Positions 17,919 to 25,808 of a DNA stretch of 56,398 nt are shown piece after piece; position 1 is the first letter of the stretch, and the number at the start of each line of letters is the position of its first letter. The stretch comes from Scatocola faecipullorum (GTDB lineage: Bacteria; Pseudomonadota; Alphaproteobacteria; RF32; CAG-239). A program made the translations under genes and the position numbers. The notes beneath the pieces are model-generated. The model saw only the letters and a list, made by a program, of their open reading frames with translations, ran no database searches and had not been told where the DNA came from. The stretch is taken from assembly GCA_018714685.1 (NCBI GenBank), contig DVNC01000022.1, positions 1 to 56,398 of the forward strand, read 5' to 3'.

Positions 17919-18574
17919 TGTGGCTGGATTTAACATTCAAATATACAGCCATTTTTACGGCAATCATCCTTCATGAAATCGCTCATGGTTATGCGGCGCT
18001 GCTCATGGGGGATGATACGGCCAAAAAAGAGGGACGTCTGTCGCTTAATCCTTTAAAGCATGCCGATTTATTCGGCACTTTTTTATTGCCGCTGATGCTG
18101 TGGATTGCCCATGCGGGAATTATGTTCGGCTGGGCCAAACCGGTGCCGATTGATTTCAGGAAGCTCAAATATCACCGCAAGGGGATTATTTTGGTTTCAG
18201 CCGCGGGCATCATCATGAATATTTGGGTTGCCGTAATTTCGGCACTGCTTATTTTGCTTATTCAGTTTATTCCGCATCCTTACACGCAGATGATTCTGCA
18301 TATGTTTTTTCTGAATATGGCGGCTTTTAACATTATTATCGCGCTGTTTAACGCGCTGCCGATTCCGCCGCTGGACGGTTCGAAAATCCTTTTTGGCTGG
18401 AGCCGGGAGCCATGGGCGGTTAAATATGTCAATTCAGGCAAAGCGGGGCTGGCCGCAATTGTCTTTCTGATATTCATTATGCCGGAGATCGGACGTGCCT
18501 TGGGGCTTGATTTAAATCTGTTCCGTACCTATCTTATCGGCACGACCCGTTATCTGCTCTCGCTGCTGGTGTAG
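17918..18574 (+). CDS. Site-2 protease (M50) family membrane metalloprotease
   Basis: 218 residues. HEIAHGYAA in the first membrane helix is the HExxH zinc motif, GHA-like AHAGIMFGWAKPVPID follows, and NALPIPPLDGSKIL carries the third zinc ligand Asp (normally NxxPxxPLDG). About five hydrophobic segments are visible. No PDZ domain is present, so it is a minimal S2P of the YwhC/Rip3-like short type. Such enzymes cut transmembrane helices of regulators. It sits between the SPOR gene (1-base overlap) and nagZ (10-base gap), a position I would not expect from the usual alphaproteobacterial order. Confidence 0.92.
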   Translation: MWLDLTFKYTAIFTAIILHEIAHGYAALLMGDDTAKKEGRLSLNPLKHADLFGTFLLPLMLWIAHAGIMFGWAKPVPIDFRKLKYHRKGIILVSAAGIIMNIWVAVISALLILLIQFIPHPYTQMILHMFFLNMAAFNIIIALFNALPIPPLDGSKILFGWSREPWAVKYVNSGKAGLAAIVFLIFIMPEIGRALGLDLNLFRTYLIGTTRYLLSLLV

Positions 18575-18584
18575 GGGGTAAGTC

Positions 18585-19655
18585 ATGGAAAAGCCAATTC
18601 TTGCCGCAATGCTCTCCTGCAGTTCCGTCAAGCTTAGTGATGCAGAAAAGCGCCTGTTTGAAAAATATAATCCGCTGGGGGTTACCTTATTCGGCAGAAA
18701 CCTTGTTTCGCCGGCTCAAATTCAGGCGCTGACGAAAGAGATAAAAGAAACCGTCGGCCGTGATGACGTCTTAATTGCGGTTGACCAAGAAGGCGGACGG
18801 GTGCGTCGTTTGCAGGGAGACGGCTTTTATGATATCGTTTCAATGGAACAGTTGGGAAACATAGCAGCCAAGCAAGGCATCGGCAAAGCCATCGCTGCTG
18901 CAATAGAACACAGCATTCTCACCTGTCAGGATCTGCATAAGGCAGGTTTTAACTTTAACTACGCTCCCGTTTTAGACATTGCCTATCCAGAAACGACGCC
19001 GGCCCTGCGCAACCGCTGTTTCGGAAGTGACGAGAAGCTGATTGTTCTGCTGGGCGGCGTTATGGCGGAGGAATATGCCGCAAACGGTATCTGCCCCTGC
19101 ATAAAACATTTGCCGGGACACGGACGGGCACAGGCGGACCCGCATTTGCATCTGCCGGTTATCACGGCTTCGCTTAAAGAACTGGAAAAAGACTTTTATC
19201 CGTTCAGGCAGCTTAATCAGACACCGGCCGGCATGACGGCTCATGTCGTTATCGAAGCCGTTGATGATTTACCGGCAACACAATCATCCAAGGTTATCCG
19301 AGAAATTATCCGCGGCGTTATTGAATTTGACGGATTATTAATTTCGGATGCCATTGATATGAAAGCGCTGAGCGGAACAGCCGCCGAAAAAGCGGCCGGA
19401 GCGCTGAAGGCCGGGTGCGATGCAGTCTGCTATTGTTCGGGAAACGCCGCAGAAATGGAAGAAGTCTGCCGTTCCTGTACAAATTTAGCGGATAAATCGC
19501 TGATTAGATTTGCCAAGATTAAAAATATCATACAAACTAAACTTAACACGGAGGTTTTGGCTGAGGCATATTATGAAATTACCGGCCCGGCCGAAACCTA
19601 TGACAGCCAATATGATGCGACGGAAGTGCTGCATCGCATGCAACAAAAAGATTAA
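18585..19655 (+). CDS. nagZ: Beta-N-acetylhexosaminidase, GH3 family
   Basis: 356 residues. Signature features of NagZ are present: VDQEGGRVRRL, the loop IKHLPGHGRAQADPHLHLPV that carries the His/Asp catalytic dyad, and LLISDAIDMKAL with the Asp nucleophile (usually SDDLSM). NagZ removes N-acetylglucosamine from anhydromuropeptides in the cytoplasm during peptidoglycan recycling. It belongs to the run SPOR-M50-nagZ-tatA. In many Alphaproteobacteria scpA and scpB come next; they are absent here and tatA follows after 11 bases. Confidence 0.93.
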   Translation: MEKPILAAMLSCSSVKLSDAEKRLFEKYNPLGVTLFGRNLVSPAQIQALTKEIKETVGRDDVLIAVDQEGGRVRRLQGDGFYDIVSMEQLGNIAAKQGIGKAIAAAIEHSILTCQDLHKAGFNFNYAPVLDIAYPETTPALRNRCFGSDEKLIVLLGGVMAEEYAANGICPCIKHLPGHGRAQADPHLHLPVITASLKELEKDFYPFRQLNQTPAGMTAHVVIEAVDDLPATQSSKVIREIIRGVIEFDGLLISDAIDMKALSGTAAEKAAGALKAGCDAVCYCSGNAAEMEEVCRSCTNLADKSLIRFAKIKNIIQTKLNTEVLAEAYYEITGPAETYDSQYDATEVLHRMQQKD

Positions 19656-19666
19656 AGGAGAAAGAT

Positions 19667-19915
19667 ATGTTTTCAGGTTTTTGGGGATGGTTTTTAGTCG
19701 TGTTGATCGTCGCGGCCATTTTCGGTGCGGGAAAACTTCCCGACTTGCGCAAAGAAGCGGAAGAGAAACTTAAACTCGGTATGGCCGCTTTGGAAAAAGG
19801 CAAAGAAGAACTGAACAAGAAAATTGCCGAAAAGACCAAGAAAGACAATGCCGCCAAGAAAACCGCCGCGGATGAAAACCGAACCGGCGGCGAGGAGAAA
19901 ACGGACGGCGAATAA
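19667..19915 (+). CDS. tatA: Twin-arginine translocase subunit TatA/TatE
   Basis: 82 residues: a short N-terminal hydrophobic helix (GFWGWFLVVLIVAAIFGAGK), the FG-hinge, then the amphipathic helix PDLRKEAEEKLKLGM and a charged, probably disordered tail. This layout is that of TatA, which builds the pore of the Sec-independent export system for folded proteins. tatB and tatC, the usual neighbours, are not in the window. AAAGGAGAAAG precedes the ATG. The helix-hinge sequence FGAGKLPDLRK is close to the FGRGKIPDLMG of better-known TatA, so the call is fairly secure. Confidence 0.85.
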   Translation: MFSGFWGWFLVVLIVAAIFGAGKLPDLRKEAEEKLKLGMAALEKGKEELNKKIAEKTKKDNAAKKTAADENRTGGEEKTDGE

Positions 19916-19940
19916 CGCTTTTTGCACAGCATTTGTGTTG

Positions 19941-19969
19941 CCGCGGGCCTGAGGTTCCGCGGTTTTTTT
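19941..19969 (+). terminator. Terminator after tatA
   Basis: Two CCGCGG blocks separated by 10 bases pair with each other and are followed by a run of seven T. Confidence 0.85.
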
Positions 19970-20054
19970 GTGCCTTTTCAACGGGAAATCCGAAATTTGT
20001 GGATTTTATAAAATTATTATGTTACAATCGGATATATAGCATTGGAGAAGAGCA

Positions 20055-20492
20055 ATGAATGTATCGTCTACTAGAAAAGTGTCGAGCTCTTCCTCCCCGA
20101 TAAAACGCACAGAACGTCATTATGCGCCGGGGGCGGAAGGACATCCCTTTGTTGAGGTTGTGGATACCACCAACAATGTTTTGGTGCGGGATGAGTCTGA
20201 TGAATATAAACGCCAGCAACCGCCGTTTGAACGGCAAGACAACGAGGAAAAACAAGGCAGCATTTCCTCGGGAAAGGCTTATGTTTCTTCAGGCGCCATA
20301 GAGGCTCTCAGCGCCAGCGGCGTGTATGAGACTGAAGAACCCTCCCCCAATTATCAAAACCGCCAGGTCAACGTTTATGACAATAATCAGGCGATTGTCG
20401 AAGATGAAAACGACAATGCGGCGGACAACCCTTACCTGAAACATCTTTACGAAAAAAACAAAATTCTGGAAGAAGTCGATGAATTTGTCTGA
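20055..20492 (+). CDS. Hypothetical acidic, probably disordered protein, 145 aa
   Basis: I do not recognise this protein. It is rich in Ser, Glu, Asp, Asn and Gln, begins with a Ser-rich stretch (STRKVSSSSSP), has no Cys, no signal peptide and no membrane segment, and ends in a predicted helix (YLKHLYEKNKILEEVDEF). GGAGAAG precedes the ATG. The HExxH protein gene starts 18 bases after its stop, so the two form a likely operon. Its composition would suit a secreted-effector partner, chaperone-bound protein or regulator, but nothing in the sequence decides between these. Confidence 0.7.
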   Translation: MNVSSTRKVSSSSSPIKRTERHYAPGAEGHPFVEVVDTTNNVLVRDESDEYKRQQPPFERQDNEEKQGSISSGKAYVSSGAIEALSASGVYETEEPSPNYQNRQVNVYDNNQAIVEDENDNAADNPYLKHLYEKNKILEEVDEFV

Positions 20493-20510
20493 AGCATTGT
20501 GGAGATGATA

Positions 20511-21560
20511 ATGAATGTTGACGAGTTTGAAGCATTGATGGACCGATGCAAAATTATGCTGAATGATAACGGAGAAGTCTCTTTTGTACCTTATTCGGAC
20601 AAAGACCGAATGCGCATTAGCAAAATCATAACAGATAACAACTTGCAAAAACTTCCGCTGGCTAACTTCAATGCTCTTGTTCAACAGCATAATCCTCTTT
20701 ATCAGACACGGCGAAAACTCAGGCAACAGAAAGCCGAACAATTTTCAAAACTAACGACCTCACAGGTTGCAGAACTCCCTATCGAACAGAAGCTTGACTA
20801 CATGGATGTGTTGTTTCCCCGCCGTCAAACACTCAATGAACTGTTGGAAGTCTGCCGGAAAAATGAAGCAAACCTCAGAGCATGTTTGTTCAACATGGAT
20901 TTTCCGAAAAGTTTTTGGAAGAGCGAAAGGAAACTGGCTGACCGCTATGCCTCTCTGCTTGCGTCTCAACCTGAAATTACCGATAAAATAAAAAGCTGGC
21001 AGGAGATATCTCCCGAAGATAAAAAAGATGTGATTAAACAGGCGGCCAAGACCTTTGAATATGTCTACGGAACAGTACCGAAGATTGTCTTTTTTACACC
21101 GGAAGAAGAAAGAGCCAAACGCAGAAAGGCAGGATTGAACGAGGAGGCGCATATTAACGCCGCTTATTACCACAACGGAAAAATTCACTTTAATGAAGAG
21201 CGACTGCAAGAGAGTGACAATCTGTTCGGGATATCGGTTTTATTCCATGAGGGAACACATCATCGGCAGCATGGCCAGAATTTTGACGATGATCTGGTAA
21301 ATCGGATTTTTGACTGTGATATGTTCAACGCTGCTCTTTATGAGGATGAACTCAATAATAAAACATCCTCAACATACAAAGATTTATACTGCATGCAGCC
21401 GGCTGAAACCCATGCCCACGGACTGCAGGAATATATGGAACATCAGTTTATGGAAAAAGCCGCCATTCAGAAATCACCGCATGCCGACACCAAAGAAACC
21501 CGATATGTCCATAACAAAGCTTTTTCTATGGCTCGACTGACACAATACCGCTCCCAATAG
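20511..21560 (+). CDS. Putative HExxH zinc metallopeptidase, unknown family
   Basis: 349 residues from the ATG at 20511, chosen because GGAG lies 6 bases upstream; two further in-frame starts exist at 20499 and 20505. The key feature is VLFHEGTHHRQHGQNF (HEGTH, an HExxH motif) near residue 245, followed about 50 residues later by MQPAETHAHGLQEYMEHQ, whose Glu could be the third zinc ligand of a gluzincin-type site. The N-terminal 200 residues are charged and helical, without signal peptide or membrane helix. The gene is the second of a two-gene unit with the acidic 145-aa protein. I know no named family; a protein-modifying toxin/effector or an intracellular protease are both possible. Confidence 0.7.
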   Translation: MNVDEFEALMDRCKIMLNDNGEVSFVPYSDKDRMRISKIITDNNLQKLPLANFNALVQQHNPLYQTRRKLRQQKAEQFSKLTTSQVAELPIEQKLDYMDVLFPRRQTLNELLEVCRKNEANLRACLFNMDFPKSFWKSERKLADRYASLLASQPEITDKIKSWQEISPEDKKDVIKQAAKTFEYVYGTVPKIVFFTPEEERAKRRKAGLNEEAHINAAYYHNGKIHFNEERLQESDNLFGISVLFHEGTHHRQHGQNFDDDLVNRIFDCDMFNAALYEDELNNKTSSTYKDLYCMQPAETHAHGLQEYMEHQFMEKAAIQKSPHADTKETRYVHNKAFSMARLTQYRSQ

Positions 21561-21718
21561 AGAAGAAGCTTTATCATTATGTTCAATAGCTTTATCGCCC
21601 TAATCCCGGAAAATGAAACAGAACACTAAGGCTGAGATATGTCTCTTGTTCGTCATTATTTTCGGTTCTGAAACAGGGATACATTCATTTTCAACATCCG
21701 GCCGAAGAATAATAAAGC

Positions 21719-23338
21719 TTATTTATTCAACTGTTCCAAATCATTGGGATAATTAACGTCAAGCAGGATGTATTCATCGCCTTTGACGGTTTTGGTATAA
21801 TCCGAATGTTCAATCAGCACCGGGCGCAGTTCCGCATTTTCGGGAACCAAATCCGCCACATCATACAACGAGCGGCTCCAGATAACCGGATTGCTTTTAA
21901 CGCCGTTTAAAGCGGCAGTAACAACTTGTTTTTCCGTTTTTTTATCAAACTGTTTAATCATTTTATTGATAAACTGGGGCGTTATATTCGGCATATCCGC
22001 CGGCAGAAGGAGCACGCCGTCGCAAAAATTGGGAACGGATTTCAGCCCCAAATTAATGCTGGTTTTGATACCGGAGCGATAAGCAGGATTATAGATGACA
22101 TTGACATCGATATTCTCCAGCGCTTCTTCAAACTCCGCCGCATGGTCGCCGATGATAACAAAAACAGGACCGGCTTCCGAATGAATGGCTGCGCGGACAG
22201 CCCGCAAAAACAGCGGTTCATCATCTACTTCATAAAGCAGCTTATTGCGCCCGGCCCGCCGACCGACGCCGGCGGCAAGAACAACAACGGCAACTTTTGC
22301 CGCACCCGGGTGCTGCGCCGTACCGGCCCGCAGCAATTCTTCCTCTCCGTCGTATGTCTGCCCGCGCGGCAACAGCACATTCTGCGGGCGGGCAAAATCG
22401 GCCGGAGTCAGTTTTTCATTCACCAGCGCCTGTTTGATAAAATGCCCGGTCAATTCCGAATCAACGCGATCATAATCGAACGGCAACAAAATTATTTTTT
22501 TATCTTTTTTGACGGCGATTTGCAGATCGGGCACGCCGATTTGCGGAATGCCGCGGCAGACAATTTCATCGGCTACCGAACGCACGGCGGCAGGAACAAC
22601 GTCATCATCGTGTCCGCTGCGGCTGCCGGGAATAATGAAGACGACGCTGCCGTCGCCTTTCAGCGCCACCTCCAGAACATCGGCCACTTTTTCGGTTTCG
22701 TGTTTGGCCTCATGCTCAGCGCCAAATTGCAGGTTAAGCCCTTTGAAATTGCGCACCAGCCTGGTAACGACGTTGGTAAAATGGGCGGTTTCGGTCTTGT
22801 CATTGTAAAATTTGGTATAAAGCAAAGTTACCTTTTGTTCCGGCGGATTAATCACCTGCAGCAGCGGTATATTGCCGGAAATGCTGAAAACAAATTCATC
22901 AACCGCGGCGGCGGAAATAACCGGAACAGTCAGCTCCAATTCGGCAATTACCTCACCGCATTTAATCTCGGCATAAGGCGGAACCGTATTCAAAACAAGC
23001 ACGGGAGACAAACGGTTAAACTTGGCAACCCGGTCGTCGGAAGCAACGAAAATACCGTCGGCATCCGCCACAATGCGGCAAAGTCCGTCTTCGTTAACGG
23101 CAAAGGCGGTATTCTCCCCGCAGAGTTTGGCGGCAATTACTCCCAGCGCCGTTTGATAATCCAAATCGTTTTCGCCCATCTCGGCACCGAAAATGCGCTT
23201 TATACCGGACAATTTAAGTTGAATAATGTCTTCATCATTAAGAATGTGCCCTTTTTCCAGAATCATGCCGTCGAGCCGCACCGCCTCAAACAAACGGACG
23301 CCTTTGGCCTGATTTACGTTATATTCCTGATATTTCAT
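21719..23338 (-). CDS. Molybdopterin-binding domain / MobA-like nucleotidyltransferase fusion
   Basis: 539 residues with two parts. Residues 1 to about 335 resemble the MoeA/MogA-type molybdopterin-binding fold (VVFIIPGSRSGHDDDVVPAA, then IPQIGVPD and IILLPFDYDRVDSEL). Residues 345-539 are a MobA/MocA-like NTP transferase: VVVLAAGVGRRAGRNKLL (LAAGxxxRxGxxK) and GVLLLPADMPNITPQF (metal-binding Asp). Such fusions occur in Alphaproteobacteria and are thought to attach CMP to molybdopterin for enzymes of the xanthine dehydrogenase family. No molybdoenzyme gene is in this window, so the client is unknown. The gene stands alone on the minus strand, preceded upstream by the hairpin at 23391-23427. 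Confidence 0.85.
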   Translation of the reverse strand: MKYQEYNVNQAKGVRLFEAVRLDGMILEKGHILNDEDIIQLKLSGIKRIFGAEMGENDLDYQTALGVIAAKLCGENTAFAVNEDGLCRIVADADGIFVASDDRVAKFNRLSPVLVLNTVPPYAEIKCGEVIAELELTVPVISAAAVDEFVFSISGNIPLLQVINPPEQKVTLLYTKFYNDKTETAHFTNVVTRLVRNFKGLNLQFGAEHEAKHETEKVADVLEVALKGDGSVVFIIPGSRSGHDDDVVPAAVRSVADEIVCRGIPQIGVPDLQIAVKKDKKIILLPFDYDRVDSELTGHFIKQALVNEKLTPADFARPQNVLLPRGQTYDGEEELLRAGTAQHPGAAKVAVVVLAAGVGRRAGRNKLLYEVDDEPLFLRAVRAAIHSEAGPVFVIIGDHAAEFEEALENIDVNVIYNPAYRSGIKTSINLGLKSVPNFCDGVLLLPADMPNITPQFINKMIKQFDKKTEKQVVTAALNGVKSNPVIWSRSLYDVADLVPENAELRPVLIEHSDYTKTVKGDEYILLDVNYPNDLEQLNK

Positions 23339-23390
23339 GATGAAGCCCTTTTGGTGTTACTCTTATTCTTCTAACATAATCTCAGAATAA

Positions 23391-23427
23391 AAAAAAGGAA
23401 AGTTCAAAATGAACTTTCCTTTTTTTA
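23391..23427. terminator. Terminator (serves the 23438-24337 gene pair)
   Basis: AAAGGAAAGTTCA and TGAACTTTCCTTT form a perfect stem with a 3-base loop, flanked by A and T runs; it lies 11 bases beyond the stop codon at 23438. Confidence 0.9.
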
Positions 23428-23437
23428 GGGTTATCGG

Positions 23438-23845
23438 CTACGGTTTGAGAGAGAAAAACTCCTTGACCGAACCGTTCATTGTTACAGAAACCCCTGCCCC
23501 TTCATTCGGGTTGGTAACGGTTACCTTGACAGTGTGGCTGACATACTTCCGGGGAAGTGTCTCATGCCAAATCATCGTCTTCGGAAAGCTGTAAGTTCCG
23601 GGCTTGTTTCGCGGAATATACTGCTTTTCTTCCCATTTTCCGGTTTGGGGATTCAGTTCATAAACCTGCAAGAATTTTGAATAACTCTCTATCCGCAGGT
23701 TAATCCACTGAAGCGCAACAATTTTACTTTTATTGTACTTTTCAGTGGTAACTGTCGTCTTTTTAGACGTTACATAGCTTTGCTGGGCATGCATATATGT
23801 CACCCCGGCGATGATGAACAACATCATCAAAAATAACTTTTTCAT
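23438..23845 (-). CDS. Secreted hypothetical protein, 135 aa
   Basis: A Sec signal peptide of about 20 residues ends at MHA with Gln-Gln as the first mature residues, a cleavage context common in Bacteroidota exports. The mature part, about 115 residues, is beta-rich, without Cys, with repeated Thr/Lys stretches (SKKTTVTTEKY) and the segment HTVKVTVTNPNEGAG near the end, suggesting a small beta-sandwich. No family recognised. It follows the 155-aa gene after 24 bases. No Shine-Dalgarno site; the upstream sequence is A/T only. Confidence 0.75.
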   Translation of the reverse strand: MKKLFLMMLFIIAGVTYMHAQQSYVTSKKTTVTTEKYNKSKIVALQWINLRIESYSKFLQVYELNPQTGKWEEKQYIPRNKPGTYSFPKTMIWHETLPRKYVSHTVKVTVTNPNEGAGVSVTMNGSVKEFFSLKP

Positions 23846-23869
23846 AATAATTAAAAATTAAAAGGGTTA

Positions 23870-24337
23870 TTATTCCAAATCATATTCTTCGGCGATGCGA
23901 GTACCTGCCAATTTAAAAACCACGGCCTGCCTATCTTCAACGACAATTCCCACCTTATAGGCAACAATGCCGCCGGTGACCAAAGCTTCCGCGGTATAGA
24001 CGTGCTCACTGTCATACAGCTTTGAAATCAAAGCCAAACGGTTGCGTGAACCGTTTTTCTGACGATAGACATCTACCCGGTCTTTTTTATTGACAATCAC
24101 AACATCACCGATCGTGACCTTTTTAACTCTCCGCCCGACAACACGAACTTGTGTGGTTTGGCGGTCATATTCCTTCACCGGAGACAATCTTTTCAATTCG
24201 TTTCCGGTGTTAATCAAGCGGCGGCAGACTTCTTCGGTACGGTTCAACCGATTGATGAAGCGTTCGAATTTATCCTGAGCCGAAAGCGAGAGAACGCTGA
24301 GCGTTATTCCCGCGAAAAGACACAATAGCTTTTTCAT
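23870..24337 (-). CDS. Secreted hypothetical protein, 155 aa
   Basis: The signal peptide MKKLLCLFAGITLSVLSLSA is cleaved before QDKF. The mature protein starts with a helix (RFINRLNRTEEVCRRLINT) with one Cys, then a basic beta-rich section (RVVGRRVKKVTIGDVVIV and DRVDVYRQKNGSR) and ends EEYDLE. No known domain is recognised. It is the first gene of a two-gene unit with the 135-aa secreted protein. The ATG has no Shine-Dalgarno site. Signal peptide style and initiation context both resemble Bacteroidota rather than the neighbouring housekeeping genes. Confidence 0.75.
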   Translation of the reverse strand: MKKLLCLFAGITLSVLSLSAQDKFERFINRLNRTEEVCRRLINTGNELKRLSPVKEYDRQTTQVRVVGRRVKKVTIGDVVIVNKKDRVDVYRQKNGSRNRLALISKLYDSEHVYTAEALVTGGIVAYKVGIVVEDRQAVVFKLAGTRIAEEYDLE

Positions 24338-24410
24338 ATCTTAATAATTTATGTTTCCTGCGTTCAGGATAACATAAATTATTTAATCAGTCCAGAAAAT
24401 TTAGACAAAA

Positions 24411-25265
24411 TCAGGAGATTAAACCGAAGCCGGCTGTCGTATAATCGGGGTGAAGAGATAAGCCGGACAGTTCCGCAGCATTTTTTTCAGATGTTCCGAC
24501 TAACAAAGATGACACTTCCCAGCCGGAATTTTTCAGGTTCTCGGCTCCGCGGACATCTATTTCCGGCACGGCTCCGACACAGAGAATTTTACCGGTATGC
24601 GGCAGGCTGCGCAAGATATATTCATAAGCTGCCGGTGCCGGTTTTCCAACTTCAACCGCCGTTCCGCCCTGACTGCGGTAATAATCCACAATCGCCTTGT
24701 TGGAAATGACTTTCCGCTGTCCGACAAACATTGTTTCACTCAATGCCGGACGGGCGCAATAAAGGACTTTATTCTGTGCGGCTGCCTCACGCAGAAGCGG
24801 AGCAAACGGCGTTATGTCGGGGGCAAAACCAAGCTGGGGAAATTCCGGCGTGCGGATTAAATTTTCGGCCGGCAGAAATGCCAGCGGCAGCGCCGGCAAA
24901 TCAAGATATACACATTCCGCCATGGTTATTTCCGGAGCAAAAATCATGCCCGGCAGAAGACGGCCGCCAAATAAGAAATAGCTGAAATATCCCTGCTCTG
25001 CCAAAAGTTTCAGGCAGATACCGCCGGAAGTAAAAAAACGAACACCTCGCTCAATCCACGGCTGCCAGAAACTTTCCTTAAAGCAGGCTTCCGGCGGAAG
25101 GGGATGATTAATAAAAACAATGACTTGTTTATGCTGTTCAATGAGACGGGAAAGCGTTGTTTCCACACCGGGATAAAAGCCCCCGGAGGGTGAAATCAAC
25201 GTCAGACTGCTGTCCAAAATAAAGGTGTCATAGCGCGTCAGCAATTCCGGCAGAGCTTGTTCCAT
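24411..25265 (-). CDS. HAD-superfamily class IIA (NagD-like) protein with degenerate active site
   Basis: I place the start at 25265 (284 residues) because GGGAG precedes this ATG; an in-frame ATG 45 bases upstream is less likely. The architecture is that of the NagD-like group common in Alphaproteobacteria (HAD core with a large cap). However the motifs are altered: motif I reads FILDSSLTLI, so the nucleophile Asp18 is kept but the second Asp is Ser20; motif II reads FINHP in place of the usual FxTN; motif III VGKPAP retains its Lys; motif IV is CVGAVPEID in place of GDxxxxD. It may be a non-catalytic or changed phosphatase. The gene is followed by no close partner. Confidence 0.75.
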   Translation of the reverse strand: MEQALPELLTRYDTFILDSSLTLISPSGGFYPGVETTLSRLIEQHKQVIVFINHPLPPEACFKESFWQPWIERGVRFFTSGGICLKLLAEQGYFSYFLFGGRLLPGMIFAPEITMAECVYLDLPALPLAFLPAENLIRTPEFPQLGFAPDITPFAPLLREAAAQNKVLYCARPALSETMFVGQRKVISNKAIVDYYRSQGGTAVEVGKPAPAAYEYILRSLPHTGKILCVGAVPEIDVRGAENLKNSGWEVSSLLVGTSEKNAAELSGLSLHPDYTTAGFGLIS

Positions 25266-25344
25266 GGTTTTCTCCCTCAATTTCAAGATGCAGTTTAGCA
25301 TGCCTGTCAAAAAAGTAAACGCAAGAAATAAAGCCGAAAAAGAA

Positions 25345-25374
25345 AAAAGCCTCTTTGGGGAAGAGGCTTTTTGA
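25345..25374. terminator. Hairpin with A/T flanks between 25265 and 25421
   Basis: AAAAGCCTCTT and AAGAGGCTTTTT form a stem with a 4-base loop. On the minus strand it would end transcription from the 84-aa gene (25421-25675) before the HAD gene. Confidence 0.8.
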
Positions 25375-25420
25375 TATCCGGGCTGACAGGGAGCACAGCC
25401 CGGAATGGCGCAAAGAAAAA

Positions 25421-25675
25421 TTACAAAGTATAAATATGTTTTTTGTAATTTTTCAGAGAAACATTATACAACATCACAGGAGATGCCTTTTTAATCCAAT
25501 CCGCACCAAACATATTGTTCAGCTTATTTTTATACTGGCGGGTCATATATTCGTCATAGACGGCCTGCTGTTCTTCAGACAGGCATTCAAAAGCATCATG
25601 AAAAGAAATGTTATTGCGGCTGGCTATCTTGGCGCATAAGGTCTCAATTTCTTTTACAGACTGAATATTTAACAT
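25421..25675 (-). CDS. Hypothetical soluble protein, 84 aa
   Basis: A small, mostly helical protein. It begins MLNIQSVKEIETLCAKIA, has one Cys in that helix and another in HDAFECLSEEQQ, and ends in a basic segment. No signal peptide or membrane segment. AAGGA lies 8 bases before the ATG and a terminator follows, so it is a monocistronic gene. The composition and the DAFECLSEEQQAVYDEY stretch suggest a short helical-bundle regulator, but I know no family for it. Confidence 0.65.
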   Translation of the reverse strand: MLNIQSVKEIETLCAKIASRNNISFHDAFECLSEEQQAVYDEYMTRQYKNKLNNMFGADWIKKASPVMLYNVSLKNYKKHIYTL

Positions 25676-25808
25676 TGGGCAAGTCCTTTTTTTATGTGAA
25701 TGATGGGAGGACTATACCATTTTTTGACAATTCCGTCAATAATTTATTTTTGTCAATTTTGTTAATTTTTTGTTACAAAAAATTTTCTCTTCTCTATTGT
25801 GCCGCATT

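Noticed and set aside
21926..23374. A 482-codon open frame opposite the molybdopterin-binding fusion gene
   Set aside because: Its product is Phe/Asn/Arg-rich and has no recognisable domain; the minus-strand gene has two well-defined domains. The long open frame follows from codon bias.
25378..25403. Hairpin CCGGGCTG/CAGCCCGG downstream of the 84-aa gene
   Set aside because: An 8-bp stem with a 10-base loop and no T run. The clear terminator next to it (25345-25374) explains the 3' end, so I give it no separate role.
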